From Pollutibacter soli (lineage in GTDB: Bacteria > Bacteroidota > Bacteroidia > Chitinophagales > Chitinophagaceae): DNA of 64,000 nt. Both the position numbers and the translations under genes were made by a program. The stretch spans positions 216,292 through 280,291 of the forward strand of contig JARJHS010000003.1 in NCBI GenBank assembly GCA_029269725.1, read 5' to 3'. Shown here in pieces: positions 8,845 to 17,178 of the stretch (its first letter is position 1; each line of letters opens with the position of its first letter). The notes beneath the pieces were generated by a model. The model worked only from the letters and a program-made list of their open reading frames with translations, was not told the DNA's origin and searched no databases.

Positions 8845-9222
8845 CTACTCGGCCCAATAATCCACCACGGTCACCTTATCGATATGCGGTCCTGCAAGAT
8901 CGACGAAAGCTTTATGTTCAGGATGAGGAAGATAATTGTCGCGGTCTTTTTCGGACGCGAAAGTGACTAAGAAGCAATGGGTCAGTCCCTGGCTAACTCC
9001 TTCCGTACTAATGTTGGTACCCCATTCAAATGCGGTGATGGTTTTTATTTTCTTCGGAAGTGCTTTAAATGCTTCTTCGATTTTTTTTACGTCCGCCGGA
9101 GTGCTGCTGTCTTTAAATTTAAAAAGTACCACGTGGCGTAAGGTTTTTTTCTGATTCAACATAGATGAAGTAAAAATGGTTGCCGCGGCAATAACGGTTA
9201 AAAACAATAAAGCTTTCTTCAT
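8845..9222 (-). CDS. Dabb-family (stress-responsive alpha/beta barrel) exported protein
   Basis: A 125-residue protein. An N-terminal hydrophobic segment (residues 4-20) suggests export or membrane anchoring, followed by a single Dabb domain at about residues 28-123. Family hallmarks are RHVVLFKFKD at the first strand, the central FEWGTNIS, the LTHCFLVTFAS strand and the HPEHKAFV motif. Dabb proteins are dimeric ferredoxin-like barrels; some are stress-induced, some act as cyclases, and the substrate cannot be told from sequence. It stands alone, convergent with the TonB receptor gene. The stop codon is almost in contact with a heptamer array. Confidence 0.88.
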   Translation of the reverse strand: MKKALLFLTVIAAATIFTSSMLNQKKTLRHVVLFKFKDSSTPADVKKIEEAFKALPKKIKTITAFEWGTNISTEGVSQGLTHCFLVTFASEKDRDNYLPHPEHKAFVDLAGPHIDKVTVVDYWAE

Positions 9223-9551
9223 TTTGCGAGATTGAGATGAGTGTTAGTTATCAGTTGTCAGTTGACAGTCGTCAGACAAATGCTGTGCTGTTTATAATTT
9301 GTTTTCAGCTATAGCAATGAGTTGGCAGAAAAAACGAAGCGCTGTTGAACATTTGCTTCCTGTATAATCTACTATTTTCTTACAGGCCCAGGACAGCGGC
9401 TGTCGAATACTGATTCACGATTCCCGGCTTCCTGAATTCAAGTATACCGCCGTCCGCTTGCGGATGGTCTTCTTACATTTGCCTGTTTCCACTGTTTCTG
9501 TTGTCTTTTTCTCTGTCTACTTCCTGTATTCTGTTTTCTGTATTCCTCTTA
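9223..9551. other. Gene-free stretch with two heptamer arrays
   Basis: The stretch holds a cagttgt-type period-7 array at about 9241-9279 and a ctgtttc/ctgtatt-type array at about 9480-9565. The latter reaches the stop codon of the rhodanese gene. Between them lie the Dabb promoter region and nothing recognisable. No coding frame is supported. Confidence 0.6.
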
Positions 9552-9857
9552 TTACCCGTACTTCTCTCTCCACGCCAGCATTCCCCCGGTAAGATTTTTT
9601 ACATTACTAAAGCCCATCGTCCCGAGCATCATTGCTGCCTGGCCGCTGCGATTGCCACTGCGGCAATACACGATCACTTCTTTATCCTGCAGGCCATCCA
9701 GTTCATTTATCTCAAAATGATGAATCTTCCCGAGCGGATGCAGTATTCCACCAATATTAAACTCCTGGTTCTCGTGAGGCTCACGTACATCAACAAGGTT
9801 AAGCTCTTCGCCTTTTTCAATCCGGTCATGTACTTCTTCTATAGAAATCGTCTTCAT
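9552..9857 (-). CDS. Rhodanese-like sulfurtransferase
   Basis: A 101-residue single rhodanese domain. The active-site loop is YCRSGNRSGQA with Cys65 as the persulfide-carrying residue; VDVREPHE (22-29) and the C-terminal GGMLAW are the other family hallmarks. There is no signal peptide, so the protein is cytoplasmic. Such small rhodaneses move sulfane sulfur between partners; the acceptor is unknown. I chose the internal ATG of MKTISIEE, because the longer open frame overlaps the PASTA gene in another phase. It lies 22 bp after the PASTA gene, so it is probably the last gene of a ddl-PASTA-rhodanese unit. Confidence 0.92.
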   Translation of the reverse strand: MKTISIEEVHDRIEKGEELNLVDVREPHENQEFNIGGILHPLGKIHHFEINELDGLQDKEVIVYCRSGNRSGQAAMMLGTMGFSNVKNLTGGMLAWREKYG

Positions 9858-9879
9858 AAACAACTTTTTAAAATCCTTC

Positions 9880-10707
9880 TCAAAATTCGCTCTTTTCTTC
9901 TTTAGACGGAGCAGCGATCGCAGAATCAATTCTGGGTTCAGGTCGGGTCGCACCAAGACGGATATCCATAATCTGACCAGCGCGGATCCTGTTGATGCGC
10001 CGGTCCCGATCCAGTCTTTCCGGGTTTTGCCAATAAACAAATCCAGCGGTCGTATCTCTTAAATCCGAATCCAGCACAACAAACAACTCAATTCCATTCG
10101 CCTCTGAAAGTGCAAGAGCTTCCGCGTAAGGCAAACCATACAGATTGGGTACCGGAACTTCTTCAGCTCCGATTCCTGCACCTATGACAAGCGAAATTTT
10201 TTGCCCCATCGTGATCTTGGAACCCGGTTTTATCGAACTGCCGTTCCATATCTGTTCTTTCACTGCATTCTTCGCGATATCCGGAACATATGTGGTATCG
10301 CCCAGTTTCAATCCTCTTGATTTCAGTTCCAGTTCAGCATTGCGAAAACTCATACCCACCAGATTCGGCATTTCAATGACAGGTGCATTCGCCCTGTTGA
10401 TCGTCAGGTAAATTGTTCGGTTAACCTTCACTGTTGCTTCAGGATCTGGAAACTGTTTGAACACTACGGTTGGAGCTATTGTATCATAATACACACTATC
10501 CTGCACCACTACATCAAATCCCTGTTTTTCCAGCAAACCTGCAGCTTCAGCAAAAGTTTTTCCTTTTACATCAGGCACACGCAGGTACTCGCCGTGATTC
10601 GTCCAGAAATTCAGCGTCATGAAAACCAGGAAGAAAAAAAGAAAAGAAAGGGCAATGCCGACTAGCAGATTCACCCAAAGCGGCCTTTTTGTTATGAAGG
10701 AAAACAT
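9880..10707 (-). CDS. PASTA-domain membrane protein
   Basis: A 275-residue protein with one N-terminal transmembrane helix (about 13-34) and three extracytoplasmic PASTA repeats, at about 42-108 (VPDVKGKTFAEAAGLL), 112-184 (MPNLVGMSFRNAELEL) and 188-258 (VPNLYGLPYAEALALS). The tail is Pro- and charge-rich. PASTA domains bind muropeptides or penicillin-like ligands and usually occur on Ser/Thr kinases or class A PBPs. Here there is no kinase or transpeptidase module. The gene starts 28 bp after ddl, which supports a cell-wall-linked role, probably sensing or scaffolding; that is inference. Confidence 0.92.
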   Translation of the reverse strand: MFSFITKRPLWVNLLVGIALSFLFFFLVFMTLNFWTNHGEYLRVPDVKGKTFAEAAGLLEKQGFDVVVQDSVYYDTIAPTVVFKQFPDPEATVKVNRTIYLTINRANAPVIEMPNLVGMSFRNAELELKSRGLKLGDTTYVPDIAKNAVKEQIWNGSSIKPGSKITMGQKISLVIGAGIGAEEVPVPNLYGLPYAEALALSEANGIELFVVLDSDLRDTTAGFVYWQNPERLDRDRRINRIRAGQIMDIRLGATRPEPRIDSAIAAPSKEEKSEF

Positions 10708-10735
10708 GTATTAATTCAAAGCGTTTTAGGGTGGA

Positions 10736-11743
10736 TCAAACTAATTGTTTTTCTGTTTTCTGTGCAAGCGCTTCGCGAACCAGTGCAGTATAAAAATCTT
10801 TCAACTGCATTCCGTTTGCTCTTACCTGCTGCGGTACGATGCTTGCCTCACTTTGTCCGGGCACTGTATTGATTTCAAGAAGATATGCTGCATTAGCTTC
10901 CTCATTGAAAATAAAATCCATCCGCACGATGCCTCTGCAATTGAATACTCGATACACCTTTTCCGCAGTATCACGTACATTTTGTGCGATCTCTTCTGAA
11001 CATGCAGCAGGCGTCACTTCTCTGGACTTACCCTCATACTTAGCCGAAAAATCAAAAAACTCATTCTCGGCAAATATTTCAGTGAAAGGCAGCGTCACCA
11101 CTTTATTATTACTCCTGTACACACCGATGGTGAATTCTCTGCCACTGATGTATTCTTCCACAAGCACCTGGTCATCTTCGCGAAAAGCCTTTTCGAGTGC
11201 AGCTTCAAGTTCATGTCCATGCATCACTTTACTCATCCCGATACTGGAACCTCCGTTATTGGGTTTTACAAAAACCGGTAAAGTCAGTGATCTGAGAATT
11301 TCTGTCGGCGGCAACGGATCGTGTTTGAAAAGGTGCAATGACCTTGCCACGTTAACCCCGGAAAATGCAGCGACTGCTACAGTATATCTTTTATTGAAGG
11401 TGATCGCAGACGTCGCTGCATCACAGGAAGTATAAGGGAGTCCTACCAGGTCAAAATATCCCTGCAAACGACCATCTTCACCGGGAGTACCATGAATACC
11501 GATGAACACGGCATCAAATTCGACTTTTCCCGATTCGAGAGAAAGCGAAAAATCATCCCTGTTAACAAGTACACGACCACCGCCTTTGAGCGGATGAAAC
11601 CATTGCTCGGGAGTTATATCAATCCTGTAGACGTCGAATAATTCTTTATCCAGGTGATTTTCAATGGTGATGGCACTTTTGTAAGATATTACCGCTTCAG
11701 ACGAATATCCTCCGGTAACAAAAGCGATCCGCGGTTTACGCAT
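10736..11743 (-). CDS. ddl: D-alanine--D-alanine ligase
   Basis: A 335-residue cytoplasmic ATP-grasp enzyme that joins two D-Ala residues for peptidoglycan precursors. Landmarks are the N-terminal VTGGYSSE loop, GIHGTPGEDGRLQGYF, the ATP-binding KPNNGGSSIGMSKV, EEYISGREFTIGV, and the metal site RMDFIF ... LLEINTVPGQSEAS. Length and motif order are standard. It opens a minus-strand unit with a PASTA protein and a rhodanese. Start MRKPRIAF is the first ATG of the frame. Confidence 0.97.
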   Translation of the reverse strand: MRKPRIAFVTGGYSSEAVISYKSAITIENHLDKELFDVYRIDITPEQWFHPLKGGGRVLVNRDDFSLSLESGKVEFDAVFIGIHGTPGEDGRLQGYFDLVGLPYTSCDAATSAITFNKRYTVAVAAFSGVNVARSLHLFKHDPLPPTEILRSLTLPVFVKPNNGGSSIGMSKVMHGHELEAALEKAFREDDQVLVEEYISGREFTIGVYRSNNKVVTLPFTEIFAENEFFDFSAKYEGKSREVTPAACSEEIAQNVRDTAEKVYRVFNCRGIVRMDFIFNEEANAAYLLEINTVPGQSEASIVPQQVRANGMQLKDFYTALVREALAQKTEKQLV

Positions 11744-11828
11744 GGAATTGGTCTTTTAACAAAGAAAATGAAAAGAAACTAAATGAAACCTAAATTTTGA
11801 ATCAGACTTTAACGAACTGATAATCATT

Positions 11829-12290
11829 TTATTCTCTGATCACATCATCTAATCCCTGCGTGCCGGCGTCCATCACAAACTTCCAATTGCCATTGTCTGT
11901 CTTCCGCCAGACAGTAACATAAGTGCCCCGTTGTTCAGTACTGTCGCCGCTCAGTATGTATGTTCCGTAAGTATAGCCCAGGTCGCCGGATTTTGCCACA
12001 TCGCCGCCCAGCGGTTCCCATTCCAGGCGGAAAGTGGAATCATTGATGCTGGTTACATAATGAATGGCATCTGCGCCAACAATGGGTTCATGATTGTCTC
12101 TCAACAAAATCCCATCCTCATCCATATATTCCAGGAATGCTTTCCGAAATCCCTTTTCAACGGACAGCTTAGAGAAATCAGCATCTGTCTGCTGCATACT
12201 GTTCAACGCCTCTACGCGCTTATCTTCTTTTTTAAAACTAAGATTGCAGGAGAATAAAGAAACTAAAACCAGCGCTGCTAACCCTTTCAT
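11829..12290 (-). CDS. NTF2-like (DUF4440/SnoaL-type) lipoprotein
   Basis: A 153-residue protein with a lipobox (VSLFSC, Cys at about residue 15), so it is a predicted lipoprotein. The mature part has the cone-shaped NTF2-like pattern: a first helix with DADFSKLSVEKGFRKAF, EYMDEDGILL, a central strand block with GDLGYTYGTY, and a final strand TVWRKTDNGNWKFVMDAG. The pattern is typical of DUF4440/SnoaL-like proteins. Such domains serve as ligand binders or isomerases; no catalytic residues can be assigned. It is followed by about 85 bp before ddl and has its own region upstream. Confidence 0.82.
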   Translation of the reverse strand: MKGLAALVLVSLFSCNLSFKKEDKRVEALNSMQQTDADFSKLSVEKGFRKAFLEYMDEDGILLRDNHEPIVGADAIHYVTSINDSTFRLEWEPLGGDVAKSGDLGYTYGTYILSGDSTEQRGTYVTVWRKTDNGNWKFVMDAGTQGLDDVIRE

Positions 12291-12410
12291 GGCATGTATT
12301 TAAATAGAAAGGGTGAAGTATAAACAAGGTTTATGCCGACTTCACCCCGCGATGGGAAATATCACCCACCTGATTATGTCGCTTACAGCGGCAATCGTCA
12401 AATATTTTTC

Positions 12411-12758
12411 TCAGATATGCAGTTTCTCTTTTTTCGCCAGCAACTCTTCCACAGTTTCAGTATACATCTCATCAGGTACGCAACAGTCCACAGGACAAAC
12501 CGCTGCACATTGTGGCTCCTCATGAAATCCCTGGCACTCCGTACATTTATTTGGTGTAATATAATAGGTGTCGTTACTGATCGGAGCATGCTTTTCATCT
12601 GCATCGGTAACCGTACCATCCAGGAGCACAAAACTTCCTTTCACGGTGGTGCCGTCAGCAATGGCCCATTCCACTCCGCCTTCATAAATAGCATTATTCG
12701 GACATTCAGGTTCGCACGCGCCGCAGTTAATACACTCGTCTGTTATTTTTATCGCCAT
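12411..12758 (-). CDS. 2x[4Fe-4S] ferredoxin
   Basis: A 115-residue ferredoxin. The first cluster motif is [12 protein letters not shown] (residues 9-20); the second is [21 protein letters not shown] with the extended spacing between Cys 2 and 3 typical of the 7Fe/8Fe ferredoxins. An insert of about 45 residues separates the motifs, as in Allochromatium-type ferredoxins. It is a cytoplasmic electron carrier. It is divergent from an acyl-CoA reductase gene with about 90 bp between the two starts, so they may share a promoter region. Confidence 0.93.
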   Translation of the reverse strand: MAIKITDECINCGACEPECPNNAIYEGGVEWAIADGTTVKGSFVLLDGTVTDADEKHAPISNDTYYITPNKCTECQGFHEEPQCAAVCPVDCCVPDEMYTETVEELLAKKEKLHI

Positions 12759-12792
12759 AGCAACTTATTTTTTTAAGGGTTGATTACGGGTT

Positions 12793-12800
12793 TATTTTTG
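12793..12800 (+). promoter_or_regulatory. Possible -7 element of the acyl-CoA reductase gene
   Basis: TATTTTTG is a full match to the Bacteroidota -7 consensus TAnnTTTG and lies 47 bp before the chosen ATG. No TTTG box is seen at the usual 19-20 bp further upstream, so the assignment is tentative. Confidence 0.4.
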
Positions 12801-12847
12801 CAAACTATACAAATGATTTGTGGTCTAAAATTAACTCATGCGTCAAT

Positions 12848-13846
12848 ATGAAAATACAACAACGCATCGAAATTCTGAAACAATTAGGTGAATACATAGG
12901 ATCAGATGAATCGGGCTGGGCAGCTGCCAAACACCGGGCTTCAACAATCAACGCCTGGTTTCTTCCGGAATTTATCGATCTGGCAGCCAACAATATACGG
13001 GAGCAGTTTCTAAATGAGGACCTGTTACGTCACTGGGCGGCAGAATATCAATTACCCGAGGAAACGCCCGCAGGTAAAGAAATCGGAATCGTCATGGCGG
13101 GAAATATTCCAATGGTGGGATTTCATGATTTCCTCTGCGCTTTTGTTTCAGGTCATCGTCAGAAAATTAAAATGTCTGAAAAAGATAATATTCTTATGAC
13201 GCACCTCATTGAATGGATGCAGCAAAAGTGGCCGGAATTAAACGAATCGATCACCATCAGCTCCTTATTGAAAAACTGCGGCGCATACATCGCCACAGGA
13301 TCGAATAATTCGGCCAGGTATTTCGAACAGTATTTTGGAAAATATCCCCATATCATTCGCAGGAACAGAACTTCCGTTGCTATACTCAATGGCGATGAAA
13401 CACCGGAGATGCTGTCATTGCTTGCGGATGACATGCAGCAATTTTTCGGATTGGGTTGCAGAAACGTTACTCAGTTTTTTGTGCCCGAACAATATGACTT
13501 TGTGCCCCTGCTGACTGCGCTGAAGAAATACGATTATTTCATGGACCTGCACAAGTACAAACACAATTACGATTACAACCTGGCTATTCCATTGATGAAT
13601 AATAAATTTTATATGACCAACGGATCGGTTCTGTTGATTGAAAGCCCCTCACCTTTTTCTCCAATCGGGCAGATTCACTACCAGTATTACAGTGACAAAG
13701 ACAAATTGACAGCGGGATTAAATACTGAGCACATTCAGACAATCGTTGGGAAAGGATTAACACCTTTCGGTACAGCTCAGAAACCTTCATTAACTGATTA
13801 TGCCGATAGTGTGGATACTTTACAATTTCTCACCCTCCTGAAATAG
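12848..13846 (+). CDS. Acyl-CoA reductase (LuxC-like family)
   Basis: A 332-residue protein with the LuxC-type acyl-CoA reductase pattern: GIVMAGNIPMVGFHDFLC near residues 84-101, KMSEKDN, YIATGSNNSARYFEQYFG, a conserved RRNRTSVAIL, and GLGCRNVTQFFVP, where the Cys is the likely acyl-thioester nucleophile. The family reduces acyl-CoA or acyl-ACP to an aldehyde with NADPH. The product pathway is unknown; aldehyde-derived lipids are possible. I chose the ATG of MKIQQRIE over a TTG ten codons upstream. The divergent neighbour is a ferredoxin gene. Confidence 0.87.
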   Translation: MKIQQRIEILKQLGEYIGSDESGWAAAKHRASTINAWFLPEFIDLAANNIREQFLNEDLLRHWAAEYQLPEETPAGKEIGIVMAGNIPMVGFHDFLCAFVSGHRQKIKMSEKDNILMTHLIEWMQQKWPELNESITISSLLKNCGAYIATGSNNSARYFEQYFGKYPHIIRRNRTSVAILNGDETPEMLSLLADDMQQFFGLGCRNVTQFFVPEQYDFVPLLTALKKYDYFMDLHKYKHNYDYNLAIPLMNNKFYMTNGSVLLIESPSPFSPIGQIHYQYYSDKDKLTAGLNTEHIQTIVGKGLTPFGTAQKPSLTDYADSVDTLQFLTLLK

Positions 13847-14022
13847 ACTTTTGCCCGGCTGAATAAATTCTTTTTAATATCCTGCAATAATGATAGACGG
13901 GAGCGTTTGGTAGGTTGGAAGTCGGAAGCATTTCGTATTTTTAAAGACGCTTGATGAAATTCTATTCTAATAGTTTTGTTAAATGGGTTTTTCGGGCTAC
14001 TGAAATTCAGTCAGCTTCGTTT
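13847..14022. other. Intergenic region
   Basis: About 180 bp with no gene. It contains a short period-7-like stretch (ggttggaagtcggaag) and AT-rich sequence leading to the inverted repeat upstream of htrA. No terminator with a clear T-tract was found after the acyl-CoA reductase. Confidence 0.4.
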
Positions 14023-14059
14023 ATTTGTAATGTGCTAAGGCACATAATTTGACGAAGCT
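14023..14059. promoter_or_regulatory. Inverted repeat upstream of htrA
   Basis: Outer arms agcttcgt / acgaagct (8 bp) enclose inner arms tgtgc / gcaca with an AT-rich internal loop. The element ends 27 bp before the htrA start codon. It could be an operator or a 5'-UTR hairpin; nothing in the sequence decides between them. Confidence 0.45.
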
Positions 14060-14086
14060 TTGTATAAAAAATAAACGACACGCAAC

Positions 14087-15589
14087 ATGAAATTTAAACA
14101 GGTCTTATCCGTAATGCTGATCAGTGCAGCAACTACGCTCACAGTGTTGTTTGCATATAACAAATTCAACAATAAACCCATCGCATTACAGGAGTCGAAC
14201 AGTAAGATACCGGCAAATTATGCTGGTTTATTTGACAGTTCATTCAATTTGCCTGGCCAGCCCGTCGATTTTCAGCAGGCTGCCAATGCAAGTACACCTT
14301 CGGTCGTCCATATCACCACCGTGATCGGGAAAAACCGCACGGCGAGCAACAATCTTCCGAAAAGAAAAAATCCTTTTGCTGATATATTCGGCGACGATTT
14401 CTATGATTTTTTTGACAATCCGCAGAGATCAATCCCCAGCCGCGCAAGTGGTTCCGGTGTGATCATCAGCGAGGATGGATACATCGTTACCAATAACCAT
14501 GTAATTGATGAAGCTGATGAAATAAAAGTTACTCTCAGCAATAAGAAATCTTATGTGGCAAAAATGATAGGGACCGATCCCAGCAGCGACCTTGCTCTTT
14601 TAAAAGTTGAGGCAAAAGGTCTCCCCTTCCTTCTGTATGGTAATTCTGACCAGGTAAAAATCGGTCAGTGGGTTCTGGCAGTCGGATATCCTTTGAACCT
14701 GGAAACTACGGTTACTGCAGGTATAGTTAGTGCAAAGGCACGTTCACTTGGATTAAATGCGAGGAAGAGTCAAACACCGATTGAATCATTCATCCAGACA
14801 GATGCAGCAGTTAACCAGGGAAATTCCGGAGGCGCACTGATTAATACGAATGGTGAATTGGTGGGTATCGTTTCTGCGATCGCTTCTCCAACCGGCGCCT
14901 ATGCAGGTTATTCATATGCAATTCCTGTAAATATTGTAAAGAAAATCATCAACGACCTGTTGCAGTTTGGTACTGTTCAGCGCGCATATCTTGGTATCAC
15001 ATACCTTCCGGAAAATGCACCTGATACAGAAAAAGAAAAACTTTCATTCAAGGAAGGCCAGGGTGTTCTGGTGCGTGAAGTTGCAAAAGATGGAGCGATG
15101 GCAAGTTCGGGCATCCAGGCAGGCGACTATATCACAAAAATCAACGGCGTTAGAATAACCAGTGGTAGTGAAATGGTTGAGCAGATTGCAGGATATAAAC
15201 CTGGTGACAAAATTTCGGTTACGTATCTCCGGGGAACTAAAGAGTCGACAACAGATATAACGCTCAAAAACAAAACCGGCAACTACGAAGTAGTTAAAGC
15301 AAGTTCTCTCGATTTGTTCGGAGCTGAATTCACCCAACTGGATCCGAAAAAAGCAAAAGAATATGGTGTAAAAGGCGGTGTGATTGTCAAGAAAATCAAT
15401 GCCGGTCCAATTGAAGAGCAGACCCGTATGAAAGATGGGTTCATCATCAACAAAGTAAATGGCCAGGATATTACTACCATCGAAGAATTGAATTCAGCCA
15501 TGGCTAAAAATCCCAAGCGTGTATTGCTCGAAGGATTTTATCCGGGATTTGAAGGAGCCTATCAGTATCCTATTGAGTTTGGAGAGTAA
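14087..15589 (+). CDS. htrA: Do/DegQ-type serine protease HtrA
   Basis: A 500-residue periplasmic protease and chaperone of envelope quality control. An N-terminal hydrophobic segment (about 5-24) is a signal or anchor. The trypsin-like domain carries His138 (TNNHVID), Asp168 (SSDLALL) and Ser247 in QGNSGGALIN. PDZ1 covers about 295-385 (LGITYLPEN, then GVLVREVAKDGAMASSGIQ) and PDZ2 about 405-490 (KGGVIVKKIN). A Pro/Gly-rich, aromatic LA-type loop (about 95-118) precedes the catalytic His. An inverted repeat lies just upstream, which is compatible with stress control but is not proof. A heptamer array begins just after the stop. Confidence 0.95.
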   Translation: MKFKQVLSVMLISAATTLTVLFAYNKFNNKPIALQESNSKIPANYAGLFDSSFNLPGQPVDFQQAANASTPSVVHITTVIGKNRTASNNLPKRKNPFADIFGDDFYDFFDNPQRSIPSRASGSGVIISEDGYIVTNNHVIDEADEIKVTLSNKKSYVAKMIGTDPSSDLALLKVEAKGLPFLLYGNSDQVKIGQWVLAVGYPLNLETTVTAGIVSAKARSLGLNARKSQTPIESFIQTDAAVNQGNSGGALINTNGELVGIVSAIASPTGAYAGYSYAIPVNIVKKIINDLLQFGTVQRAYLGITYLPENAPDTEKEKLSFKEGQGVLVREVAKDGAMASSGIQAGDYITKINGVRITSGSEMVEQIAGYKPGDKISVTYLRGTKESTTDITLKNKTGNYEVVKASSLDLFGAEFTQLDPKKAKEYGVKGGVIVKKINAGPIEEQTRMKDGFIINKVNGQDITTIEELNSAMAKNPKRVLLEGFYPGFEGAYQYPIEFGE

Positions 15590-15591
15590 AA

Positions 15592-15628
15592 ACGTTTAAT
15601 GCTAAACGTAAAACGTAGAACGTTAGGC
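15592..15628. repeat. ACGT-type heptamer array
   Basis: Degenerate period-7 units (taaacgt, aaaacgt, agaacgt) start within a few bases of the htrA stop codon and run towards the terminator. Confidence 0.75.
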
Positions 15629-15647
15629 TAAGCAATTTATAGAGTCA

Positions 15648-15695
15648 AAACAGAAAGAACGAACGCTTTAACACAAGCGTTCGTTCTTTCTGTTT
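15648..15695. terminator. Bidirectional terminator between htrA and the amylase gene
   Basis: A perfect 21-bp inverted repeat (outer ends aaacagaaag / ctttctgttt) with a six-base loop. A-rich and T-rich ends make it functional for both convergent genes. Confidence 0.88.
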
Positions 15696-15778
15696 AAGGG
15701 GAAAAAAATTATATTTAAGCTGGCCTATATTCCACAGAGATGATTCACAAACTATTAGCTTCCTGCACTTTCAGATTT

Positions 15779-15852
15779 TAACGGTTTACCTTTAACGTTA
15801 AACGTTCTACCCACTTCTCACTTCTCACTTCTCACTTCTCACCTCTTACCTT
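15779..15852. repeat. ACGT-type then CTTCTCA-type heptamer arrays
   Basis: An acgttaa-type array (15779-15810) is followed by five near-perfect tandem copies of the cttctca heptamer. The second array runs up to the stop codon of the minus-strand amylase gene. Two unrelated heptamer families are directly joined here. Confidence 0.88.
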
Positions 15853-17132
15853 ACCCATACCTGGTACGCCCAAGGCTCCAATTGTACTCCCCTGTTTGAA
15901 TCAAAATCGTTCTCAGCATTGCTGAATAATTCTGTGAATTTTCCGGCAACCTTATTATCGGTTATCCATGCTGGCTGGAAATGCATATCTGATAAATTGA
16001 GGACAACCAGCACTTCCCGATCTTCAGATTTTCTGAGCCAGCAAAACAGTGCGCCGTCAGATGCAGTTGCAATTCTTACCGGCGGATGTGCCGGATCAGA
16101 AACCAATGCCGGATGAGATGCACGAAGTCCTAGTAATTTTTTATAGAAATCATGCAATGCAGGATGTTCGTTCCACTCGATACAGTCTTTATCAAAAAAA
16201 AGGAGTCGTTTATGATTCGGGAGTTCCTGGCCGCTATAGGTCAGCGGAATTCCCTGCCACAGACAATTGAAAACAGCCAGCGCAGGAGCCATCACGCCAT
16301 ACTTTTCATATTCGGTGCCATTCCAGCTGTTTTCATCATGATTACTGGTGAACCAGGCCCTAAGGGCTGTTTTTGGATAGAGTGACTGATAATGCATCAA
16401 CACCGCATCCAGCAGATGGATCTGCCGGTTACTTGATGTGATGTAATCTCTTGTTGCCCTCATCCATTTCCAGGTATACGCTGCATCAAATACCTGCATA
16501 TAATCAGGATTATCCCAACTATCCAGTTCCGCCAGCCAGAAAAGTGGTTTGAGTTTGTCCAAGTCGGTCCTGGCCTGCCTCCAGAAATCCAGCGGACAAA
16601 GCATCGCCATATCGCAACGAAATCCATCGATATCAAAATTTTTCACCCACCAGGCCATGGAATCGATCATGGCAAGACGCATGGCCTGATTTTCATAATT
16701 AAGATCAATCACATCATCCCATCCATGGGCATCGTAAAATTCTCCCTGGTCATTTTTCTTATAGAAGTCGGGGTGAGGAGCCTTCCACACGTGTTCAACG
16801 CCGGTATGATTGGCCACCCAGTCAATGATCACTTTCATGTGCAGGTCATGAGCTTGTTTTACAACTGCCCTGAAGTCGTCTTCATTGCCAAATTCCGGGT
16901 TGATGGCGCAATAATCTGAACAGGCGTAATAGCTCCCCAGGCTTCCCTTTCTGCCCTCCTGGCTGATGGGCGTTACCGGCATAAACCAGATCACTTCGAT
17001 TCCCATGTCCTTCAGCCGTGGCAAATGGGACGCAAAGGCACGAAAACTCCCCTCAGTGGTGTATTGGCGGGTGTTTACTTCGTATACATTTGTCTTTCGG
17101 CTCCATTCTACCGGGATAAACTGTTCTTGCAT
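15846..17132 (-). CDS. Alpha-amylase family glycoside hydrolase (GH13)
   Basis: A 428-residue protein with no signal peptide, so it is probably cytoplasmic. GH13 regions appear in order: DWVANHT (104-110), DGFRCDMA with Asp174 as nucleophile, AELDSWD with Glu202 as acid/base, and FTSNHDENSW with His265-Asp266. A short all-beta C-terminal domain follows (VLVVLNLSDM). The enzyme probably cleaves alpha-1,4-glucans or maltooligosaccharides inside the cell. No carbohydrate-import genes are adjacent, so it is a stand-alone gene. The last codons (VWVR) are next to the cttctca array. Confidence 0.92.
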   Translation of the reverse strand: MQEQFIPVEWSRKTNVYEVNTRQYTTEGSFRAFASHLPRLKDMGIEVIWFMPVTPISQEGRKGSLGSYYACSDYCAINPEFGNEDDFRAVVKQAHDLHMKVIIDWVANHTGVEHVWKAPHPDFYKKNDQGEFYDAHGWDDVIDLNYENQAMRLAMIDSMAWWVKNFDIDGFRCDMAMLCPLDFWRQARTDLDKLKPLFWLAELDSWDNPDYMQVFDAAYTWKWMRATRDYITSSNRQIHLLDAVLMHYQSLYPKTALRAWFTSNHDENSWNGTEYEKYGVMAPALAVFNCLWQGIPLTYSGQELPNHKRLLFFDKDCIEWNEHPALHDFYKKLLGLRASHPALVSDPAHPPVRIATASDGALFCWLRKSEDREVLVVLNLSDMHFQPAWITDNKVAGKFTELFSNAENDFDSNRGVQLEPWAYQVWVR

Positions 17133-17178
17133 GCCGGTAAGATATATAAAAAAGTTTTGGCATCCTTCTCAAAACCTA

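Noticed and set aside
9858-10040. N-terminal extension of the rhodanese gene
   Set aside because: The extra residues are out-of-frame PASTA gene sequence; the rhodanese domain begins exactly at the internal ATG.
15812-15852. Phase-variation tract for the amylase gene
   Set aside because: The cttctca units lie after the stop codon, not in the promoter or coding region, so unit changes would not switch the protein on or off.
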